Origin: Favolaschia claudopus | Lineage: Eukaryota; Basidiomycota; Agaricomycetes; Agaricales; Mycenaceae | DNA length: 64,000 nt | Reading direction: 5' to 3' | Assembly: GCA_037176885.1 (NCBI GenBank) | Contig: JAWWNJ010000010.1 | Coordinates: 2,046,001-2,110,000 of the forward strand | Notes under the pieces: model-generated | What the model was told of the DNA's origin: nothing | What the model saw: only the letters and a program-made list of their open reading frames with translations | Databases searched by the model: none | Shown here: positions 22,991-32,326 of the stretch, in pieces | How positions within the stretch are numbered: the first letter of the stretch is position 1 | Layout: every line of letters starts with the position of its first letter | Program-made: the position numbers and the translations under genes

Positions 22991-25146
22991 ATGAAACTCA
23001 CCGTCCATTCCTTTTGCACCGTCGCACTCTTTACTGCGCAAGCCCTTGCTCTCCGCCCCAACATCCCCTCCGCCAGCCCTTTCAAGCACAGACAGGGTCT
23101 TCGTAAACCCTCGAGGCTTTCATCGTTGCTGATAAGTAGGTGTTCATCGTTGCCTTTCTGTGAAGATACTCACCTCACTTTTATGTTCTTAGATCCTGAT
23201 GCTCACCCCAATCTCCCCACTTCCGATGCAGCTGCCAGTGCTGCGAACGCCGCCAATCTCAACCTCGACGATATTCAGGGAGACATTCTGTGGGTAGACA
23301 TTGCCTGTCATGGATCGAGGTCCAACATTTCATGTAGAATCGGCATGAAAAAGAATCAAGAGCTATTCTACTTCTTCAGCATCTTGGACTCCTCCGACTT
23401 CAAACCCAAACTCGCATCCGACATCCTCCCCAATATCACCAGTACCTCGCAACTGCTCGACGTCTCCAAACAGCCCGTCACCATGCTCAACATCGCCTTC
23501 AGCGCGACCGGCCTCTCCGCCCTAGGCGTCGACGAATCTCTGGGCGACTCGGCCTTCGCTGGTGGCCAATTCAAAGACCTACGAAGTCTGGGTGATCCGG
23601 GCTCGGATAACTGGGTGCCTGACTTCGCTGGGACTGACATCCACGGCGTCCTACTATTCGCGTCGGACTCTCAAGATAACATTAACGATGCAGTCTTCGA
23701 GCTGGAATCGGCGCTGGGTGGGAGCATCAAGAAAGTGTATTCCCTAGCCGCCGCCGCTCGTCCCGGCTCGCAGGCCGGTCATGAACGTAAGTACTAACCC
23801 TCTTCCCGCTCGCCGTATGAACTGAGCGTTCCCTAGACTTCGGCTTTTTGGACGGAATCTCAAACCCTGCTGTCGAAGGTTTCAACGCAGACCAGGCCAT
23901 GCCTGGCCAGGCTCGCATTAGTAGCGGTGATTACATTATGATTGGCATCATCAGCTGCTGCTTATGGGCCCCTTCACACAGGTACGATTCTCCTGGGCGA
24001 AACGGGCGACTTTGGGAGGGGGCGCCCAGCATGGGCGAAAGACGGCTCGTTCCTCGTCTTCCGCCAACTCAAGCAACTCGTCCCAGAGTTCAACAAGTTC
24101 CTTGTCGACAACCCCATCGTTGGAAATGGATTGACGCGTGAAGAGGGCTCAGAGCTGCTTGGTGCAAGGATGATGGGTCGCTGGAAGAGCGTACGTCATG
24201 TCGTTTCCTTTCCATTCCATTCAATCTACTCTTCGGACTCACCGTAAAACAGGGTGCCCCCATTGACCTCGCACCTCTCCGCGACGACCCCGAGCTCGGC
24301 GCCGATCCCCTCCGCAACAATAACTTCACCTATGCTCACGCGGATCTGGATCTCTCTACTGACCAGTCGAGGTGCGTCTCCCATGAAAGTTTGAAACTCT
24401 TCGATGCTCACTGCGATTTACGTGCCGTAGATGCCCCTTCTCGGCGCATACGAGAAAAACTCGTCCTCGGGCTGATCAAGGGGAGAATCTTGTGACTCAA
24501 ATCATGCGTGCTGGAATTCCATACGGTTCGTTCGAGGTCCAATGAGCTAATTATATCGCTGATTTGTCTCATGAAATTCAGGTCCCGAAGGTTCTCACTA
24601 GCTGCCGTTTCCCCTAATCCCAGCGTTAACCATATTATGACTCGCAGTGTCTGACGACGAAGCTGCCGCAAACACGACATCCACCGAGCGAGGTCTCGCC
24701 TTCGGTACGTTTAAACGCCACCTATCCTGGTACATGCACCACTCACATCTCGCTCCCCCAGTCGCATACCAGTCCAACATCGGCAACGGCTTCCGCTTCA
24801 TGCAACAAACCTGGGCCAACAGCATTAAGTCAGCCCTTCTCCCCTTCCCCTCACGCATTCTGTATTCACTCGACCTTCCTTAGCTTCGTCAACCCCGGCG
24901 TCGGTGTAGACCCAATCATCGGCTCCCTCGCAGGTGCCGAGCGCGTCATCAAAGGGATGGATCCCAGCAACGCCAACCAGACGATAACACTCACCGGGAA
25001 CAGTGCGTGCTTTCTTTTCTCGCTCTCTCCGACTCGGTGCTGATTGCGCTTACGCCCTCCCTTCTTCAGACTTCGTTATTTCGCGGGGTGGCGAGTACTT
25101 CTTCGCGCCATCGCTATCCGCGATCGCGTCGAAGCTTTCGGTTTGA
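22991..25146 (+). CDS. secreted dye-decolorizing peroxidase (DyP)
   Basis: Heme peroxidase that oxidises bulky phenols and dyes with hydrogen peroxide outside the cell. Twelve exons fit: 22991-23135, 23193-23289, 23338-23786, 23837-23926, 23982-24190, 24253-24371, 24431-24525, 24582-24590, 24648-24704, 24762-24828, 24884-25002 and 25070-25146, giving 510 residues, normal for basidiomycete DyPs. The start MKLTVHSFCTVALFTAQALA is a signal peptide. LDDIQGDIL opens the mature domain; the family GXXDG motif is FGFLDGISNPAVEGF, with its catalytic Asp. AWAKDGSFLVFRQLKQLVPE, the heme-side RCPFSAHTRKTRPR and the C-terminal ISRGGEYFFAPSLSA are all present. Exon 8 is only 9 nt. A paralogue lies 25 kb away on the other strand. 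Confidence 0.93.
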
Positions 25147-25553
25147 TGAATTGCAATGACGGACTGAGATTCAAAAGATACATGACTGACTGCTGTCGCT
25201 CGTTTTATTGCTACGTTCTTTACATAGGAATACACAAAATTACTGTATATAATGCAAACAAATAGACCAATTCTCTCAAAGGTCGACAGCCACTCGGAAT
25301 ACATGAGTACCTTGCGTTGTCGGATCCTCGTCGTGTAGTCTGATATTTCTATGGGCTCACGCTGGAGCATGCAGCCGATTCGGGCTTCATTCTATAACTA
25401 TCCTTTGAAACCTGATATATTCCCAGCAGCGCATGCGCCGTCCAGACCCTAATAATTTAAAGTAATAAGATATAGAGCCGGGCACTGCGTCGGCAGGCAA
25501 ACGCAGAGAGCCTGCTTGATAATAAGCAAGCCTTTCTCGACGGTTGTGGGGGA
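25147..25553. other. intergenic between convergent genes
   Basis: About 400 nt between the stop codons of the peroxidase and the beta-trefoil-like gene, which converge. It should hold both 3' ends; no gene or clear repeat seen. Confidence 0.5.
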
Positions 25554-28500
25554 TCATGCGACGATTGTGAAGAGCTGCGAAAGAAGAGATGAACTATGTC
25601 AGTGAACCGAATAGGAAACCCCTGAATACTACGCACTTGATTAGCAGCAGGCTTAGCGGCATCGCAGTTGACGTTGCTCAAGCGGCCGTTGTTGTTGACG
25701 AAGCATACACCCTTTGCGTTGGAGGGGGTCAGGGCGTAGGGAGCTTTGAGGTCAGCCGCGGTGAAGGGGAAGAGCTGCGAGTTGTTGACTTGGCCGGCTG
25801 TGGTTATTCAAGAGAGATCAGCACAAAGTCATGAAGTCTGTAGAACGGAAAGACGCCACGTACATCCGTCCGCACGACCACCGCACGAGAAAATGATAAC
25901 CTGGTCACCCGCCGCCCGACGGTCATCAAAGTTGAGGCATCCATTGGTGAGGGTCGAAACAATGAGTGTCTTCCCAGCCTGGTCGTTGTGCACGCCCTTG
26001 GTGATGAAGTCAAATTTCTGCCCAGCGCTGCCGTCGCACTTCTTGATGTTAATGGGGATCAAGTTCTCGCGGAAGTCGCCTGCGATCTCGTCGATGGAGA
26101 GACACTGGCCGTCGGAGGTCTTGATCTGAACGCCCGTTGCAGCGCGCGTGGCGGTATTGTCTCGCGGGTGAGACTCAGCGACGGCGGTGGGGTTGAGAGT
26201 TCCACCGGCACCGGAGACCTTGATTGGGGTGGTGGCGGTTGCGGCAGCGGTAGTCTTGGTGGCGGGAGCAGTGGTGGTAACAACGGGGGCCTTGGTGGTC
26301 TGGGTATTGCCGTTTCCAGCGGCCGGAGGTGCGGCGGAGGCAGAGCCGACGGTGAAGAGCTGTTATTCATTGAGCAAGCGAGACTTAACTCGGATAAGGA
26401 AACGCACCTGGTTAGCGGCGGGGCTGGCGACGTTGCAGTCAGACGGCTGGAGGAGACCGTTGGTGTTGACAAAGCAAGTGTTCTGTTGGTTCGAAGGCGC
26501 AAGGGGACCGGCTTTCGTCAAAGTCGCAGCAGAGAACGGGAAGAGCTGCGAATCCGTGACTTGACCAGCTACAAAGTTTTCTTAGTATCGATGCAATGCG
26601 ATGGAAAGGGGAAGGACAGACATCCGTCAGCCCGACCACCACAAGAGAAGATGTGGATCTTGTCATTACCGCGACGCGGATCGAAGCTCAGGCATCCGTT
26701 CGTCTGTAAGGAAAAAATTATAAGAAAAATGCGGATTAAGGGAATCAGAAACACGTACGAGGCTGCTAACAATCAAAGTCTTGCCGTCCTTGTTGTTGTG
26801 TACACCCTTGGTAATGAAGTCGAACTTCTGGCCAGCGCTGCCGTCGCATTTCTTGACTGCGACGGGGATGAGATTCTCGCGGAAGTCGCCAGCGGTCTCG
26901 TCAATGGAGAGGCATTGGCCAGTCGAGTCCTGCAAGACAAGACATGTATAAATTCGATTATATTGTATTCGAGTTGTCTCCACGTACCTTGATCTCAACG
27001 CCAGTCGCGGCACGAGTAGCGGAGTTGTCCTTCTGCTGAGCTTCAGCAACGGCGGTGGGGTTGAGGGTTCCACCGGCGCCGGAAACCTTGACGGGAGTGG
27101 TCGCAGTCGGAGCAGCGTTGTTCTTGGTGGTAGCTTGAGCGGGAGCAGTGGTAGCTGCTGGAGCCTTAGTAGTGGCTACAGGGGTTTGGGTCCCGACGGC
27201 GGCGGCGCCAGAGCCGACGGTGAAGAGCTGCGAAAAGTTAGAGCAAGGTGCAAGGAACCATAAGTATTGAAATCCGTACCTGTTTAGCGGCAGGGCTGGC
27301 AACGTTACAGTTCGAGGGCTGGAGGAAGCCGTTGGCGTTGACGAAGCAGGTGTTCTGCTGGTTGGAAGGAGCGAGGGGGCCGGCTTTCGTGAGAGTCGTG
27401 GCGCTGAAGGGGAAGAGCTGCGAGTCGGTAACCTGGCCAGCTACCAAGTTATTTAGTATATGAATCTAACAGTGAACGAAAGGAACTAACATCCATCGCC
27501 ACGGCCACCGCAGGAGAAGATGTGAATCTTATCTTGTCCGCGGCGCGGGTCGAAGCTGAGGCAGCCGTTTGTCTACGCGGAAAAATTGAGAACATATTCA
27601 AGACGAAGAAAGAAACAACGCACGAGACTGCTGACGATCAGAGTCTTGCCCGCCTTGTTGTTGTGGACGCCCTTCGTGATGAAGTCAAACTTCTGGCCGG
27701 CGCTACCATCGCATTTCTTGACAGCGACGGGGATGAGGTTCTCGCGGAAGTCGCCGGCAGTCTCGTCAATGGTGAGGCACTGGCCAGTCGAGTCCTGGGG
27801 GACATAAGCTCAAGCACATGGGGTGAAATTAGAATCCTACCTTGATCTCAACACCGGTGGCGGCACGAGTAGCAGTGTTATCTTTCTTCTGGGCCTCAGC
27901 CACAGCTGTGGGGTTGAGCGTGCCTAATCAAATGATGAGCAGAGAAATTGCGAAAGCAATGCAGAACATACCGCCAGCGCCGGAAACCTTGATCTTGGTG
28001 GCAGTAGCGGCCTTGGTCGTCGCGGCAGCTTTAGTCGTAGCGGCAGCTTTGGTGGTAACAGCAGCAGGAGTGGTAGCTTTGGTGTTGGTGTCGGTGTTGG
28101 CCTTGCCACCGAATGTGAAGAGCTGTGGAGATGTCAGCTTTGGAGAACGACACAGTCAGAGACTATCTGACCTCTTTAGCATTACCGCAAGCAGTCTGGT
28201 CGATGAGGCCGTTCTTGACATTCAAGCAGACGGTGCTCTTTCCATTCTGAGGCGTAAGAGTCTGGGGACCAGAGCCACCGTTGAAAGCAAAGAGCTGCGA
28301 ATCGGTGACTTGTCCGCCTGCATACATGCCCATCAGTGGGGCTCAATTGAAATTTTTTGACTTCAGGCTTACCGCCGTCTGCGCGTCCACCGCAGGAGAA
28401 CAAGAGGACTTGATTGCCCGCGTTTCTCCGAGGGTCAAAGTTGAGGCATGCATTCGTCAAGCTGGAAACAATGAGGGCCTGTCCCTTCACGTTGTTGTGA

Positions 28501-28840
28501 ACGCCGGAAGTGATAACATCCCAAGTCTGATTTTTGCTGCCGTTGCAGTCCACGACATTGACGGGGGTCAAATTTTCGCGGAAATCGCCCGAGAATGGGT
28601 TGACCGAAAGGCATTTGCCGTTCGAAGTCTATCGTAAGTTCAAAATATCAGAGATCTTGCCCAGGTCGAAGGAAAACTACGAACCTTGATTGTGGTCGCG
28701 GTGAATGCCCGAGTGGCAGAAGCATCGAATTTTTGAGCCTCAGCCGTGGCAGCAGCATCCAGAGTAACATCGCGACGTCCAACGGGGGCTGCGGTAGCAA
28801 TACCGGCTGCAAGAACGGTGAAAAGAGTGGGAACCAACAT
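25554..28840 (-). CDS. secreted four-module beta-trefoil (ricin-B-like) repeat protein
   Basis: Probable secreted carbohydrate-binding protein; ligand unknown. Start MLVPTLFTVLAAGIATAAP is a signal peptide, followed by a Kex2-like GRR. Four tandem modules follow (roughly 28730-28100, 28000-27190, 27110-26340, 26230-25554). Each has three blocks of the form Cys-...-Cys-...-Gln-X-aromatic: GQCLSIDETAGDFRENLIPV to QKFDF, NGCLSFDPRR to SQLFPF, and NTCFVN to NQLFTVG. Module 1 keeps QTW, the classical QxW of ricin-B folds. Thr/Ala/Lys-rich linkers (TTKAAATTKAAATTK) join the modules and are probably O-glycosylated. Introns recur at the same places in successive modules. The last exon encodes LFTIVA-stop. 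The fold is inferred from spacing, and no catalytic domain is present. Confidence 0.75.
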
Positions 28841-30913
28841 GGTCAATCGGGGAGGTGTTGAAGTAAGGTTGAAGGGGGAAAAGACCGTAGAACTCTGCTT
28901 GCAGAGGAAAGACAGATGCCGCAAAACTGGCTGCAGAAGAAAAAGAAAGGGAGGGGAGGGAGAAAGAATAATGAACCGAGCTTTCCATCGAGTTGACAAT
29001 TTATTCCTTCGTCAAGTTTACGGAATTGATCGGCATCAAAACGCGTGTCGCACGCTGCCTTTCCTTTTTTGGTTTCTTGCCCTTTACTCCACTCCTCCAT
29101 CACCTTTCTGTTTTGCCTCCAAAAACACAAAATCCGCGAAGTTCTATGTATGCATGCACACCTCATTTCTTCTCTTTTGCCCCCAACCTGGCTCAAAGAC
29201 TCTCTCTATGACTTGACAAATCCGCGCCAAGAGAATGATCCTGGGTTTCCGCCGTGATGTACCTGAAAATATGGGGAAATCAACGGTCTCGATAGTGCTC
29301 TCGAGACAGAATCGGTTCAGATACTGACAGGAAACGTTGTTCATCACTCTCATCAAGGAGGTATCATCACCATAGCACTTCCCAAAATACATCCTGTTTC
29401 TCAACATTTCTGAAAACAACCTCGCTGAATCGCGGACAACATATCCTTTGCTTACAACCCGGAGGCGCCTCTCATCCAATCCCCCCGACTCGTGTCAGAC
29501 GGAAAGTGGAGCATGATTTCTCAAGGCACGCGAATCTATTCTCGGCTCGCTCAACGACACCGTTGCTAACTCCCGGACGCGGGAAGGAAGGACCTTGCAA
29601 CCGGATTATGTACGACGATGTTCTAAACTGGCAGCCCCACAAATCGAAAGGTACACTGAATAGCTGGATAAAATCTGACAGGTCATGTTGTTCAGCCACC
29701 GCGTTTTGACGACTGTTGAACAATTAATTCTCGGAATGTGAAATCACCATCACAGATTCAGGCCTTATATTCAGGTCTCGAAAATGCACGAGCGGCCGTG
29801 ATCAATCTGAATTTGTCCGCGATTCGAGTTTTACCCATGCTGTATTATCGCTGTCCTTGATAAGGCAGCAAGAACGTTGAACACCAGTGAGATCTGAGCT
29901 CATCCTGCGCATATTGATTCATACCACGCAGGGCGCCGCATCATGAGTATCTGAATTCGTCGAAGTTGCTATGTATGTTCAATGAGTTTAGCTGAACTGC
30001 TCCAGACTCCCAGAGATAAATGCGAGTCAGCTGCGATAACATTCGGGAGATTTTGAAAGCAACTCCAACCTTGACTTACCATATCTTATAATCTTCCTGA
30101 ACAGACAATTGAACGCTCACGCTCATCTCCAGCAGCATTTGTTGGCCTTTGGCCCGCAGATAATCGCAAGTCAGTTTCTCTGCGAGTGAGTTTCCTTTTG
30201 TTTGGTGGATTCGATTATCGCCAACTGAATCCTTGGCGTCATATACGCTCGAGAGCTGTCAAAAAACAGAGCAAGAACGCTGACAGTGTGTATTTTAATG
30301 TGCCGAATACCAATTTTCCTCTAACCATCTTCGCTTCAGCTGAAGATCATCTACTTACCAGAGTCTCCATTGGCGCTGAAAATTCCTGTATTGTGGATTT
30401 CGCTGACCATTCAAATATAGAACTGGACTGACGGGACAAACTACCCGAATGTCTTGGAGTGATCCCGCTGTAAGTCAACTTATCCCGGTCGTTATACGTA
30501 GTACGGACAAAAGACCATTCTAGTTCTTTGCATCTCATGAATTCGAGCATTTTTGAGCTTTCGAAGGCACCTTTGCCCAGGTCTGTGTTTAATTCGAGAA
30601 ATACTGAACGTACATCCATCCTTATTAGCGGGTGGCCACATTCAGCGCCAGTTTATGAATAAACTAAACATCATGCCTTCACGCCAACCAATCCGATCAG
30701 AATGGCGGATCGGCCGAAAACCGTCGCTGCACTTACTTATGATATCCAATCTTTCCATTCTCCCGGTCGACTAGCGAACAACGCGAAAGACATTCGTTTA
30801 CACCGACAAAATCGCATTTGCTCCCGAGCTCATCAACGACGGCTTTCGCCTGGTCGAGTCACGCCGAAATCACGATACCGTGTCGCCGCGGACCGGAATC
30901 CGGACATTTACAC
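28841..30913. other. long intergenic region, no supported gene
   Basis: About 2 kb upstream of the beta-trefoil-like gene. Several open stretches of 60-110 codons occur on both strands, but none has recognisable domains or a convincing exon chain. One plus-strand frame runs open from about 30780 into the first repeat of the Ngaro element (KTFVYTDKIAFAPELINDGF...), and could be the edge of an interrupted gene; I cannot identify it. Confidence 0.4.
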
Positions 30914-31156
30914 AAGAAGTGTTTGACGCGTCAAACACGGTCTATGCAGGCGAGCCACTCCATGACGCAACGCGTCTCTCCTTCTCTTTCCGGTCTCCTT
31001 TGTCCCTCTAGATATATATATATAGTCTCTTTCACTTTGTAGATTCTTCGTCCTCATCCTCTACCTACTCACACACAGCTCGATAGGTACTGACTACTTA
31101 CGTCCTCATCCTCTACCTACTCACACACAGCTCGATAGACTTGATTTCTTTCGTCT
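30914..31156 (+). repeat. split direct repeat A1 of Ngaro-type element
   Basis: Copy of 35211-35453. It opens with a perfect 20-nt palindrome (30919-30938), contains a TATATATATATA run near 31012 that may be the promoter, and holds two copies of a 38-nt block (31049-31086 and 31101-31138). Confidence 0.92.
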
Positions 31157-31369
31157 TGTCTTTGAGGACATCGAGCCACCATTGCACCTAGCTGGAAGAC
31201 TCAGCATCGCGTTCGCGGCCAGTTTGCCCGCCGCCCGGCCTCTCCCGTTCAAGAGCCACTCTCCCTTCCATCGCCAGTCGCGTCCCGCGCTCCGTCTCCA
31301 TCAGCGGATCAGAGCACCGATCAAAACGACTTGCCTTTGTCTTTCACGCCCACCGCCGTCTTTGAAGCC

Positions 31370-32257
31370 ATGCCCGACGGATCCGCAGGCTCCTCCAGCT
31401 CGTCCAACCCCGGGCCTGGTACCTCTACAGCCCCACCTGCTCCTCCTGCTTTCACGCCTGAATCCTTTGCCGCTCTCGCGAATGCATTTGCCTCCGCCTT
31501 TGCTGCTCAGCAAATCCAGCCCCAGCCCGCGGCCCCACAGCCGCCGGTTGCCCCGCCTTTCACCGCCTCGGGTGCGCAAGCGGAGTTTGGAAGTAAGTCG
31601 CTACCTGCTCTATTCCCTTCGATCGATTCGAAGACCATATTGGATATCGTCTCGCACTCGTTCCAACCGCTTGAGCTGCCCCGTCTGCTGTCGCCACTTG
31701 CCGCTCGCCAGGACTACGTAGCCCCGCCGTCGTCAGCCCCGTCTACTGAGCATGCTCTTGCGCTCAAACATTTTCCTTCCTTCCACTCCCTTCATCGGCC
31801 CCTGCTCAAGTATTTCGAGGTTCTCGGGGCTTTTGCCGCATCATCGGGCAAGGCCTGGGAAGTCTTCTCGATTACTCGCTCCCTCTCGGAATACATTTCC
31901 CATCTCACCGAGCTTCATCAGCAGTACAAGTGGTCTGCTGTGGTGATTTATCACATCGAGTTCCACACCGCTCGTATCTGGGACATGAAGGCCGGGAATT
32001 ACTCGAGCTGGGCCCAACCCGACCATAACCTTCTTTCTCGTTTGGTTTATTTGCACCCACTTCCCCCGCCGTCCTCGTCTGCTTCTGCTGGCTCTCGGAA
32101 CTCGTCTTCGAAGCTGAAGAGGCCCGTCGAGCAACAGATTTGCTACGACTGGAACTCGGGGATTTGTAAGACGACGCCTTGCCCAACCAAGCGTCGGCAC
32201 GTCTGTCGTACGTGTGAGGGGGATCATCCAAGTTCCTCTTGCACCAAGAAGGCCTAG
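31370..32257 (+). CDS. gag-like protein of Ngaro-type element
   Basis: Presumed nucleic-acid-binding structural protein. From the first ATG it is 295 residues: a Pro/Ser/Ala-rich N-terminus, a central helical part (FHSLHRPLLKYFEVLGAFAA, YISHLTELHQQYKWSAVVIY) and a Cys-rich end with CYDWNSGICKTTPC and then CRTCEGDHPSSSC, a zinc-knuckle-like arrangement. The frame is open for 63 more codons upstream, to an ATT at 31181 placed in a perfect GCCACC context, so translation may begin earlier or an original ATG has been lost. It ends in a lone TAG; the same frame then stays open into the polymerase. Function inferred from position and zinc knuckle. Confidence 0.8.
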   Translation: MPDGSAGSSSSSNPGPGTSTAPPAPPAFTPESFAALANAFASAFAAQQIQPQPAAPQPPVAPPFTASGAQAEFGSKSLPALFPSIDSKTILDIVSHSFQPLELPRLLSPLAARQDYVAPPSSAPSTEHALALKHFPSFHSLHRPLLKYFEVLGAFAASSGKAWEVFSITRSLSEYISHLTELHQQYKWSAVVIYHIEFHTARIWDMKAGNYSSWAQPDHNLLSRLVYLHPLPPPSSSASAGSRNSSSKLKRPVEQQICYDWNSGICKTTPCPTKRRHVCRTCEGDHPSSSCTKKA

Positions 32258-32326
32258 GTATTCGGCAGAGCGAGCCGTCGAGCTCGCGCTCGTGCTGCTC
32301 GGCTCGCTCGCTCGAGCCAGCAGCCT

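Noticed and set aside
25988..26992. 334-codon plus-strand open frame rich in Gly
   Set aside because: It is antisense to modules 3 and 4 of the beta-trefoil-like gene; the Gly runs mirror Thr/Ala/Pro-rich linker codons, and it has no domain.
31182..31721. 179-codon Pro/Leu-rich frame at the start of the Ngaro-type element
   Set aside because: It overlaps gag in another frame, starts without ATG and has only composition-driven repeats.
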